NCBI GenBank assembly: GCA_030427245.1
Contig: JAUHXA010000066.1
Span: 1 to 37,035, forward strand
From: Bacteroidia bacterium
GTDB taxonomy: Bacteria; Bacteroidota; Bacteroidia; Chitinophagales; UBA2359
Length of the DNA stretch: 37,035 bases
Direction of reading: 5' to 3'
Shown in pieces: positions 1-8,500 of the stretch; position 1 is the stretch's first letter; the number at the start of each line of letters is the position of its first letter. A program made the position numbers and the translations under genes. Under the pieces are notes generated by a model that saw only the letters and a program-made list of their open reading frames with translations, made no database searches and had not been told where the DNA came from.

Positions 1-1
1 C

Positions 2-112
2 CAATATTTGTCTGCTACAACACACGGAGAATATAAACCTGAAGAAAGAAAAACGACAAAATCAGCCAAGGCAAAAAATAGGCGGATTGAGATTGTTTTA
101 TTGAAGAAATGA
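2..112 (+). CDS. OmpA-like domain protein, 3' end only
   Basis: An open frame enters from the left edge and stops with TGA at 110-112. The 36 visible residues include HGEYKP and, further on, KAKNRRIEIVL, which is the typical end of an OmpA/MotB-like peptidoglycan-binding domain (a G-E-x-x-P turn followed by the NRRIE/V strand). Such proteins anchor the outer membrane to peptidoglycan, or act as stators or T9SS accessory proteins. Which type this is cannot be told from the tail. The frame is too short to appear as a complete ORF and depends on the motif match. The next gene converges on it from the minus strand. Confidence 0.72.
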   Translation, partial: QYLSATTHGEYKPEERKTTKSAKAKNRRIEIVLLKK

Positions 113-145
113 TAGGTTCTTTGACAATTGTTGTGAAGGTAATAA

Positions 146-229
146 AGACTTTTGAAGCTTTTTTTCATTTACATTTGCTTAACAATAATATAGCCAGATA
201 TTTCTGAACAGGATAAACTTCAAAAGTCT
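146..229. repeat. 12-bp perfect inverted repeat between convergent genes
   Basis: AGACTTTTGAAG at 146-157 is repeated as its exact reverse complement at 218-229, separated by 60 nt. It lies between the OmpA-like tail on plus and the small exported protein on minus. The loop is long for an intrinsic terminator and no T-run follows the right arm. It could be an mRNA-end structure or coincidence in AT-rich DNA. Confidence 0.4.
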
Positions 230-266
230 CAAACTACAGATTTTGTCAATGAGCCGATTGACACAG

Positions 267-677
267 CTAACGTATAGGAACTTTTCGAACGTAATCAATG
301 AAATACAACTCTTGAACTTGTTGACTCAAATCATTGATATTGTCCACTGCTTCAAATTCAAGAATATAAACGTTGTTATTGCTATATGTGTATTGAATGT
401 CAGGTTTCTTTACAGAAATAACATCCGAGTTCCTCATCAGTTTGTGCAATTCAAACAACATTTTTTGTGTAGCAATACTCTTTGCAAGATCTTCTTCTTC
501 AAAGTTAAAATCAAAACCGTGGCTGATTTTAATATATAACTGAGAACTACTAAAATCTGCCGCTTCAAGATTATACTTACTTGGTAGGTAATCAGTACGA
601 TTAGGGTTTTGATTATTCAACAACAAGCTAAAACAGCTCAGCCAACCCAACATAGGGAGTAAAAAAAGCTTCATCAT
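267..677 (-). CDS. Small exported protein of unknown function (protease prodomain-like end)
   Basis: Start taken at the first of two ATGs (677 or 674), because the product then opens with a compact hydrophobic export signal (MKLFLLPMLGWLSC and on). A longer start at 713 adds 12 residues that spoil the signal. About 136 residues. The signal could be cleaved by signal peptidase I or be a poor lipobox ending at WLSC. No family is recognised with certainty. The last 40 residues (YILEFEAV near the middle, YFIDYVRKVPIR at the end) resemble the 'F-V-E-Y-A-E-x-V-P' prodomain ending of secreted Bacteroidota proteases, yet the frame stops there, so it may be a remnant or a stand-alone inhibitor-like prodomain. 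No obvious promoter. Confidence 0.55.
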   Translation of the reverse strand: MMKLFLLPMLGWLSCFSLLLNNQNPNRTDYLPSKYNLEAADFSSSQLYIKISHGFDFNFEEEDLAKSIATQKMLFELHKLMRNSDVISVKKPDIQYTYSNNNVYILEFEAVDNINDLSQQVQELYFIDYVRKVPIR

Positions 678-963
678 GGTCAGTAAGATTTCGGGTGATA
701 AAATAGCGCACATAAAAATACATAGTTTAATTTGAATTTAAACCATGGGGAAATATCTTATGTGAAAATCCGAATAAATAAAATACTAGAGATATTTATT
801 TGTAATTTAGAAAGGGCTTGTAAATAATGAGAAATGTAAGGTGGGCTTAATTTAGCAATATCATTTTTTTACAATTAAATGACATTTGTATTGTTTGATA
901 CGATGCCTTTTTGGAAAGGTTACACCTAAAATCTAAAAAAATAAAAAAAAATGTCTTATGGGT

Positions 964-2163
964 TTATTTCAGATTCATCTTTATGCTGTCTATAGGGTGA
1001 TTCGATGCCCATGTTTTGTAAGCAGAGGATTCCCAAAATTTTTCATAGCCATCATAGACTAAAAACTCTGCAGGATTGATATCAAATAGCTCTTGCATTT
1101 GAGGGAATAAAGAAACCACTTCTTCATATTTCCTTTCTTTCATGTATAAAGAAATGATTTTCCAGTAAGGTTCTTCCATTGAAGATTCAGCTTGTATGGC
1201 TTCCTTCAATAAACTTATTGCGATTGTATTTTTTTTAAGATCTTCATATATAGTTGCTTTCATAACATTTAAGTATGCATCCCCTCCTATCTTTTCGTTC
1301 AAACTATCAATAATTGCTAAAGCCTGTGTATGCTCTTGTTGGGCAAAAGCAAAATCTAATAAGATTACTTCAACAAGTGGATCTTTAGGATATTTTTGTT
1401 TGAATTCATTGACCGCCTGTAAGTACATTTCTCCTCCTTCATTGAAGGCAATATTAAGCTTGGTAATTTGAATCATTTTATCCTCTCGAATAGTAGGAGG
1501 AAAACTATCGATAAGTCCAAGGGCTTGGCTAAATTCACCTTTTTCAAAGTGACTGCCAATCCTATCTAATATCGGAATATTGGCAACATAGATGCTGTCT
1601 GAGTATGATAGGCTGTCCATTTTTATGGAGTCTCTAAGGTCAGAGAGAGATGAAAGGTAAATCCTGCGAAGGGTATTGCTAAATTGTTGACCAACCGCAT
1701 AAGGATAATAGTCAATGATTCGTATAAAACCCTGTTTATTCTTTTGCAGAAAAAGCTCAAAGTAATTTACACCTCCCTGTGATACTATTCGATAGAGTGC
1801 TTTTGGTATTGAATCTTTAGATAATTTCAGCAGTTTGCAGTGTCCATCTATCCCCATAGCACTGATGATGTTCATTCCTACATCTAAATGATCCGTAACT
1901 CCTTTTTTGAAGCCTTCTTTGGTTATTTTAGGTCCATGAATACTATCTAATAGGCTGTTAGCAATACTATCTACATCAAAGTGTTCATTGAAAAAACTTG
2001 AATTGCTATTGTCCAAGCTGTCTGCCAGCATTTGAGCAAACAGCAGGTAATCATCTTCAATTGTTGTTTCTGGCTGATGTTTGCACTTTGCAAAAAGTAA
2101 ACAGATTACTACAAAAAATAGACTTAAGGAATATTGGCAAGAGTAAATACTGGAATTATTCAT
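964..2163 (-). CDS. TPR-containing lipoprotein, function unknown
   Basis: 399 residues. The N-terminus has a hydrophobic stretch ending in LLFAKC, a lipobox with the lipidated Cys at position 27, so the protein is probably anchored in the cell envelope. Residues 40-200 form an alpha/beta region without recognised motifs. Residues about 205-385 are helical pairs with TPR-like spacing (for example 'GEFSQALGLIDSFPP', 'EHTQALAIIDSLNEK', 'KNTIAISLLKEAIQAES'), suggesting a protein-interaction role. A TACTTTTG -7 element lies about 50 bp upstream. The gene stands alone, downstream of a terminator that closes the previous minus-strand unit. No substrate or pathway can be assigned. Confidence 0.8.
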   Translation of the reverse strand: MNNSSIYSCQYSLSLFFVVICLLFAKCKHQPETTIEDDYLLFAQMLADSLDNSNSSFFNEHFDVDSIANSLLDSIHGPKITKEGFKKGVTDHLDVGMNIISAMGIDGHCKLLKLSKDSIPKALYRIVSQGGVNYFELFLQKNKQGFIRIIDYYPYAVGQQFSNTLRRIYLSSLSDLRDSIKMDSLSYSDSIYVANIPILDRIGSHFEKGEFSQALGLIDSFPPTIREDKMIQITKLNIAFNEGGEMYLQAVNEFKQKYPKDPLVEVILLDFAFAQQEHTQALAIIDSLNEKIGGDAYLNVMKATIYEDLKKNTIAISLLKEAIQAESSMEEPYWKIISLYMKERKYEEVVSLFPQMQELFDINPAEFLVYDGYEKFWESSAYKTWASNHPIDSIKMNLK

Positions 2164-2211
2164 GGGATGAGAACCTTAAAAAAATATGGTGGATAAAATA
2201 CTGTAATCAAA

Positions 2212-2219
2212 CAAAAGTA
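2212..2219 (-). promoter_or_regulatory. Candidate -7 element (TACTTTTG) for the TPR lipoprotein gene
   Basis: Exact match, read on minus, to the Bacteroidota -7 consensus TAnnTTTG, 48 bp before the ATG at 2163. No TTTG -33 element sits at the usual spacing. Confidence 0.5.
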
Positions 2220-2274
2220 CAAAATAAAGAAAGTCAGACATGATTGGGGTGGTCATTGAAGTGTCAATAAATAA

Positions 2275-2307
2275 AACAGCCTTTTGATTTGATTTCAAAA
2301 GGCTGTT
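2275..2307 (-). terminator. Rho-independent terminator after the fatty-acid hydroxylase gene
   Basis: A perfect 13-bp stem (AACAGCCTTTTGA pairing with TCAAAAGGCTGTT) with a 7-nt loop. On the minus strand it is followed by a T-rich stretch (TTTTATTTATT). It lies 40 bp after the stop of the gene ending at 2347 and separates that unit from the lipoprotein gene starting at 2163. Confidence 0.85.
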
Positions 2308-2346
2308 GCTTGATATTTTAATTTTCATTCCCTACTTAGCTCATCA

Positions 2347-2964
2347 CTATTTCTCTGTCGGGGGCATGGTTCTGAACACTACATCCCAAAGTGGAGAAGA
2401 AACGCCAAAAGCCAATTCAGGATATTTGTAATGGTGCAAGGCATGATGTCTCCAAAAAATGTTCAACTTGCTTTTGGGAGGACGATATGCGTGAACTGAA
2501 TAATGTACCAATAGATAAAAAGCATATCCAATCAAAAAGCCTCCCGAAAAAGAAAAGGCATATTGATTCAACACCAAATAGAACAAGCCATGAAACATAG
2601 TAGCCAACAAAATACTGGCTAAAGGAGGCATTGCCAATCGGGTCTTATCTTTGGGGTGATCGTGATGAACTCCATGCATGATGTACTGAAGTCGCTTTTT
2701 TCGTGGAGTGTCAGGCTCAATGTGATAGAGCTTTCGGTGTGCCCAATATTCAATAAAGGTAAAGAATAAAAAGCCTGCAATAAAAAGAAGAGGTATTGCG
2801 CCTATAGGAATACTTGTATAGGAAGCAGCCCAATAGACCAATCCTGCCGAATAGAGAACAAAAATACCAATAGGGATCGAAACATGGGTACGGGTCATTC
2901 GTTCCAAAATAGGATTGTCGAATATTTTAGCCCTCCCTTGTTGTAAATTATGTGTATTACTCAT
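2347..2964 (-). CDS. Fatty acid hydroxylase / sterol desaturase family membrane protein (FA2H-like)
   Basis: 205 residues with about four hydrophobic segments and the histidine clusters of the di-iron fatty acid hydroxylase superfamily: HRKLYH, then HGVHHDHPKDKTRLAMPP, HYSVH and HHALHHYKYP. The 'HGxHHxxPxDxxRLxxPP' string is the signature of the fatty acid 2-hydroxylase (Scs7/FA2H) branch. Those enzymes add an alpha-hydroxyl to the acyl chain of sphingolipids, which many Bacteroidota make. It lacks the N-terminal cytochrome b5 domain of the fungal and animal enzymes, so electrons must come from a separate donor. The gene follows ftsE by 62 bp and is followed by a strong terminator, so it is probably the last gene of a gltA-ftsE unit. 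The substrate is inferred, not shown. Confidence 0.85.
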   Translation of the reverse strand: MSNTHNLQQGRAKIFDNPILERMTRTHVSIPIGIFVLYSAGLVYWAASYTSIPIGAIPLLFIAGFLFFTFIEYWAHRKLYHIEPDTPRKKRLQYIMHGVHHDHPKDKTRLAMPPLASILLATMFHGLFYLVLNQYAFSFSGGFLIGYAFYLLVHYSVHAYRPPKSKLNIFWRHHALHHYKYPELAFGVSSPLWDVVFRTMPPTEK

Positions 2965-3026
2965 GGATTTGTCTTAAAGTAAATAGAAAAGATAACCAAA
3001 ATGATTCCAAAAAGGTTGTAATTTGC

Positions 3027-3713
3027 TTACAGTTTATAGCCTTCAACCACTTTTTTTTCAATGCAAGTGAGCATCTTTGCAGGAAACCTTTCGATCGTAT
3101 AAAAATCATGTGTTCCTACTAGAACCGTTGTGTCAGTCTCACGACTAATGAGTTGCAGCAACCGAATGATGTCTTCTGAAGTTTTAGGATCCAAATTACC
3201 CGTAGGTTCATCAGCTAATATCAAAACGGGATCGTTTAGTAATGCTCTTGCTATCACAATTCTCTGTTGTTCGCCACCCGAAAGCTCATAAGGCATCGCA
3301 AAACGTTTGTGACTTGTATCTACATTCGCCAAGACATTTGTAATGCGTTTATTGATTTCATGTTCGTCCCTCCATTCTGTTGCCTCTAGTGCAAATCGAA
3401 GATTGTCTTCAACGTTTCTATCCATCAACAAGTGAAAATCTTGAAAGACAATGCCCAGTTTTCTACGAAGATAGGGAATTAATCGCCAGTTCAACTGTGT
3501 CAAATCAAAACCAGCTACCTTTCCCCATCCATGTTTTAAGGGTAAATCACCATACAATGTTTTCAACAAGCTGGTTTTTCCTGTGCCTGTTCGTCCTACC
3601 AAATAAGCAAACTCCCCTGCAAATAGGTTTAAATTAACCGATTCTAAAATCAAATTATCCTTTTGATAAATACTTGCATCTACCAATTCAACAACTGGGT
3701 TGGTCTTGTTCAT
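3027..3713 (-). CDS. ftsE: FtsE-like ABC transporter ATP-binding protein
   Basis: 228 residues from the ATG at 3713. A start at 3761 would add 16 residues (MISKSVTDD and on) not typical of the family and would nearly touch the gltA stop. A complete ABC nucleotide-binding domain is present: Walker A GRTGTGKTS (40-48), Q-loop Q91, signature LSGGEQQ (144-150), Walker B VLILADEP (163-170) and H-loop H202. The family's 'LLKTLYGDL' and 'VFQDFHLL' strings fit FtsE, which with the membrane protein FtsX controls peptidoglycan hydrolases at the division site. No ftsX is in the window, so the partner must be encoded elsewhere. LolD-type or other MacB-like ATPases are less likely alternatives. It lies 51 bp after gltA on the same strand. 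Confidence 0.85.
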   Translation of the reverse strand: MNKTNPVVELVDASIYQKDNLILESVNLNLFAGEFAYLVGRTGTGKTSLLKTLYGDLPLKHGWGKVAGFDLTQLNWRLIPYLRRKLGIVFQDFHLLMDRNVEDNLRFALEATEWRDEHEINKRITNVLANVDTSHKRFAMPYELSGGEQQRIVIARALLNDPVLILADEPTGNLDPKTSEDIIRLLQLISRETDTTVLVGTHDFYTIERFPAKMLTCIEKKVVEGYKL

Positions 3714-3764
3714 TGTAATCGTGTTGAGCAACTTATCATCAGTCACTGATTTACTAATCACATG

Positions 3765-5090
3765 CTACCCAACTACCTCCTTAGATTGTGCTGCAAATTG
3801 TTTCAGCCAGTTGGTACTTACAGATTTAGGTCTTTCAATAGACAATCCCAAAGCTCTATCCCAACACAAAGAAGCCAATACACCCAATGCTCTCGAAACG
3901 CCAAACAAGACCGTATAGAAACGGTATTCTGTCATTCCATAGTGCATCAAAGTTGCGCCAGAATGTGCATCCACATTCGGCCAAGGACTTTTGATTTTAG
4001 GCTTCTCACCCAATACTTTAGGAGCGACTTCAAAAATGTCCCAAACCACATTCACCAATTCGTCTTCGGGAAAATACATCTTGGCAAAATTCATTTGAGC
4101 AGTGAATCGAGGATCAGGCACACGCAATACCGCATGACCATAACCAGGAATGACCTTACCCGCATCTAAGGTGCTTCTGATGTAAGCTTCAATCTGTTCT
4201 TTGTTCGGTTTTGAAGTGCCGATTTCCTCACGCATCTCCAAAATCCATTTGATGACTTCTTGATTCGCCAAACCATGCAAAGGCCCTGCCAAAGCATTGA
4301 TTCCACTCGAAAAAGAATAGTATGCATCGCTCAAGGTTGAACCCGTCAAATGTGTGCTATGAGCAGAAGCATTACCTCCTTCATGATCCGCATGAATCGT
4401 TAAGTACAAACGCATCAAAGACTTGAATTCATCACTGTCACTTACGCCCAGCATGTGTGCAAAATTACCCGCCCAATCCAAATCCTTATTAGGAGCAATG
4501 TGTTCGCCATTGTGAAAACTTCGACGATAGATATAAGCTGCAATATGAGGCAACTTAGCAATCAGATTCAAAGAATCCTCATACATGGGATCCCAATAGT
4601 CTTTTTTGCTGATGCCCTCTGCATAGCGTTGTTCGAAGATAGATTCAGGCTGCATACTCAAAATAGCTACACTAAATTGAGTCATAGGATGTGTATCCGT
4701 AGGGAAAGTATCCAAAACCTTGAATACATATTCAGGAACATCCGATCGCTCCGACAAATTTTTGCTCAGTGACATCACCTCCTCATAAGTTGGAATCTCC
4801 CCCGTCAACATCAAGTAAAAAATACCTTCAGGAAGCGGTTCCGTATCTCCCTCCAACTTCGGCAACCTCTTTTTCAACTCAGGAATAGAGTATCCCCTAA
4901 ATCGTATACCTTCATTGGCATCCAACTCAGAAGTCTCTGTTACCAAGCTTTTTACGCCTCTCATACCGCCAAAAACTTGGGCCAATTTAACTTCACCAAC
5001 TACTAAATCAGCATTTTCTTTTACAAACGCCTTGAATTCACTTGCCAAAGGCAATGCCTTTTCTGCAAATTTTTTTTTGAGTTTATCCAT
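3765..5090 (-). CDS. gltA: Citrate synthase, eukaryotic (mitochondrial) type
   Basis: 441 residues. It condenses acetyl-CoA with oxaloacetate to citrate, the entry step of the TCA cycle. The catalytic triad is visible as His272 (in AGPLHGLANQE), His319 (in IPGYGHAVLR) and Asp374 (in WPNVDAHSG), almost the numbering of pig heart enzyme (274/320/375). The surroundings (GGNASAHSTHL, NALAGPLHGLANQEV, YTVLFGVSRALGV, ERPKS) match the mitochondrial type much better than the shorter E. coli GltA type. The N-terminus is a charged amphipathic stretch, not a transit peptide. A TAAATTTG -7 element 30 bp upstream probably drives this gene and the ftsE and hydroxylase genes after it. Confidence 0.96.
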   Translation of the reverse strand: MDKLKKKFAEKALPLASEFKAFVKENADLVVGEVKLAQVFGGMRGVKSLVTETSELDANEGIRFRGYSIPELKKRLPKLEGDTEPLPEGIFYLMLTGEIPTYEEVMSLSKNLSERSDVPEYVFKVLDTFPTDTHPMTQFSVAILSMQPESIFEQRYAEGISKKDYWDPMYEDSLNLIAKLPHIAAYIYRRSFHNGEHIAPNKDLDWAGNFAHMLGVSDSDEFKSLMRLYLTIHADHEGGNASAHSTHLTGSTLSDAYYSFSSGINALAGPLHGLANQEVIKWILEMREEIGTSKPNKEQIEAYIRSTLDAGKVIPGYGHAVLRVPDPRFTAQMNFAKMYFPEDELVNVVWDIFEVAPKVLGEKPKIKSPWPNVDAHSGATLMHYGMTEYRFYTVLFGVSRALGVLASLCWDRALGLSIERPKSVSTNWLKQFAAQSKEVVG

Positions 5091-5119
5091 ATAAATAATT
5101 GTAATGGGTTCTTTTGGGG

Positions 5120-5127
5120 CAAATTTA
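5120..5127 (-). promoter_or_regulatory. Candidate -7 element (TAAATTTG) of gltA
   Basis: Exact TAnnTTTG match on minus, 29 bp before the gltA ATG. No clear -33 TTTG at 19-22 bp spacing. Confidence 0.55.
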
Positions 5128-5436
5128 GCTAAAATTTGTCAAAATAACGAAGTCTTATTTTGTCTTTTAATCAATCCATGATTCATCTCAACAAAATACA
5201 ATATTTTGTGTTCAGTGAATACAGGGTTGATGTAGTCTTGGACTTCAAAAACTGCATCAAAAATCAATACAAGTTTCGAAAAATAAATTTCTAATCTATG
5301 GTATTTTTATTCAAGCTAATGAATCCATTATACTTGGACACCTAAAAAGTATGTCTTCAATAACATAGCAAAAAAAAAAAGTGATTTAAATTAGGGAAAA
5401 ATGTAAAAAAAGTGCTAGATTTTTTAATATTTTACT

Positions 5437-5444
5437 TACTTTTG
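5437..5444 (+). promoter_or_regulatory. Candidate -7 element (TACTTTTG) of the adhesin-like gene
   Basis: Exact TAnnTTTG match 73 bp before the ATG at 5517, leaving a 5' leader of about 65 nt rich in A and T. No good -33 element. Confidence 0.5.
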
Positions 5445-5516
5445 CTGTAAGGTGAATTTTGTAAATCATTTTATAATATCTCATTAATTAATTTTTTAAC
5501 TTAAAGTGCTCTTATT

Positions 5517-8500
5517 ATGAACAAACTTATAACCCTATTAATTGGGTGGATTTGTGTAGCTGGCTTGTTCAGCTTAAACGTGAACGCACAATGTGATGCG
5601 ACACTTAATTTTTCTGATCAACCACCAGAAGGTGTGATTTGTGAAGGAGAGGATTTGCCTTCCCTTATTGCTACCCCTGCTCCTGGTAATGCCTATGCAT
5701 GGGCTGGGCCTAATGGCTTCTCCGTTACTACTACCAACTCCTTTATTCCTATTCCTGGAGGTCCCGCAGTAGCGAATACGCACGATGGTGTTTATACAGT
5801 TACTGTTACTTGTACTGACAATAGTACAGGAACAGCTACGGCTACCTTGACAATACAGTCAGGAACAACAGTAAATGCTACTGCCGATGTAGCATGTGGA
5901 ACTGACGATGCTATTTTGGATGCAACAGACAATGATGCACCAGGAACTGCTGTATATACTTGGAGTGCAGGTGCTATGGACAATGGTGATGGCACTGCTA
6001 CAGTAACTGCCCCTATGAGTGGTTCCACATATACTGTAACAGTAACAAGCGGAACAGGATGTGTAGGAACTGCAACTGTTGCAGTAACCGTTGCTCCTGA
6101 ACCTACAGCTACTGCAGTAGGAACATCAGTCTGTGAAGGAGAAAGTGGGACAATCAGTGCAAGTGCAACAGGTGGTACAGGTGCCTACACTTATTCTTGG
6201 TCAAGTGGTGATAGTGGAACTGCTGTCTCGGTAATGCCAAGTACAACTACTCCTTACACCGTTACCGTATCAGATGTGAACAATTGTACAGCTACAGCTG
6301 TAGCTGAAGTAACAGTGAATCCATTGCCAAACAATGGTATTATTCCTCATACAAATACTGCGTTATACCCATCTTTCCTTAGCGTATGTAGTGGAGAAAG
6401 AGCAGGATATAAAGCGTCTGCTACAGTGGCTGCTGGAAGTACCTACGAATGGTCCGCTACAAATGGAGCGACAGTAGTTCCTACAACAGTGAACAATAGA
6501 AATGCACTGGTTGATTATCCTGCTAACAATACACCAGGAGACGACTATTACACTGTATTTTTGACAGTTACAAACAGCAACACTAGCTGTTTTGCAATAG
6601 GAAGTGTAGCAGTAACTGTTCACCCATTACCATCTCCTATAGCTGTTACGTCAGCAGTATGTGAAGGTGAAGCAGCAACATTAGATGCAACAGGTGGTGA
6701 AGTTGCTCCAACTGCAAGCTATATGTGGAGTAATGCTGCAGAACTTACCGATAATGGTAACGGTACTGCAACAATCGCAACCCCTACTACTGACTTGGTT
6801 TACACAGTAACAGTAACAAGTGGAGATGGATGCACAGGAACTTCTACCGTAGCAGTAACAGTGAATCCATTACCAACCGTTGAAGCTGTAACTTCAGCAG
6901 TATGTGATGGCGAAAATGCTACATTAGACGCAACAGACAACAATGCTTCTCTAACAGTGACTTATGCTTGGAGTGCAGGTGCTATCAACAACAATGACGG
7001 TACTGCAACAGTATCTGCTCCTGCTGTGGGCAATGCAACTTATTTTGTGACGATTACAGATGGTGTTACCAATTGTAGCAATACTGCAAGTGTTGAAGTT
7101 ACAGTGAATCCTCTTCCTGATTCAGGAATAGAAGCAGTCGGCGCAAATCTTTTTGATGAGTTCTGTAGTGGTGAAGATGGTGAAGATGGAACGGGAACAA
7201 ACAACACTACTTCTGCTCGATATCGTGCAGTAACAGACAATGGTGGCGGTGAGGTTCAAACCTATACGTGGTCTGTTCCTGATGCAGATGCTGTGACGCA
7301 ACATAATACATTTGATAATGATAATGTAGGAAGAAGAATTATTAGAGTTAATTGGCCAGATAATAATACAGGTGCGGATGCTCTTCATGGTGTATTCTTG
7401 ACTGTGACAGATGCCAATGGTTGTAGTTCGGCTTCCAGTATAGAAGTAACCATTCATCCATTACCAACCGTAATGGCTGTGACTTCAGCTATCTGTGTTG
7501 GCGAAGATGCAACATTAGATGCAACAGGAAGTACGGCTCAACCAACTGCAAGTTATGCTTGGAGTATGGGCGCAATGGACAATGGTGATGGTACAGCGAC
7601 TGTATCTGCTCCTTCAGCTGGAAATGCAACTTATTTCGTAACAGTAACAAGTGGAAACAACTGTTCTGCTACTGGTTCTGTTGAAACTACAGTATATGCA
7701 TTGCCAACAGTTACTGCTGAAAGTACTGCAGTATGTGATGGAGAAGTAGTTGAATTGGAAGCATCCACAGATGCGGCTAATCCTGGTTCTTTAACTTATG
7801 AGTGGAGTGAAGGAACAACTCCTACAGGAGCTTCTACAGCTACAGTAGATGAGCCAGAAGATGGAGCTATCTATTATGTAACTGTTACCAATACAGAAAC
7901 AAATTGTACTGCAACTGCTTCTGTTGAAATCACAGTTCATCCATTGCCTACACCAGAATTCAACCCTAATCACCTTGCGGATAATACAACGGTTTGTTCT
8001 GAAGAATCAGGAGTACCTTATAGAGTTAGAAACCCAGGATTTGAAGCATATAGCTGGAGTGTAGATAATGGTACAGCTACTAACAATCCTAATGATGGCG
8101 ACGGCAAACAAAGAGTTGTAGTTGATTGGCCTGTAGGTCCAGATACTGGAGGCGTTTTTGTAACTGTTACCGATGAAAACTCATGTACAAGTGCAATAAG
8201 TGTAGCGGTAACAATTCTTGCTCCTGTTGAGCCAGTAATTACTGGTACATTTGATTACTGTCGTGGACGTGAAGCATTCTTGGATGCTGGCACTTACCCT
8301 GCAGAACCTAATACTTATGCATGGACAAATGGAGCTTCAACTCAAACCATTGCAACTACTGTAGTAGGTATCTATACAGTGACAGTAACAACTGATGATG
8401 GTTGTTCTGGTACAGCAAGTGCTGAAGTAACGGCTATCCCATGTTTGGCAGAGGCAGGAACATTGACTACCAATGCTGATGAGCTTTGTCCTGAAGATCC

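Larger units (their letters stand above)
5091..5516. other. 426-bp intergenic region between divergent gltA and the adhesin-like gene
   Basis: AT-rich, with no ORF and no RNA gene that I can recognise. It holds the gltA -7 element at its left edge (5120-5127) and the adhesin gene's -7 element at 5437-5444. The middle (5160-5400) shows only poly-A runs and no clear repeat or hairpin. Confidence 0.6.
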
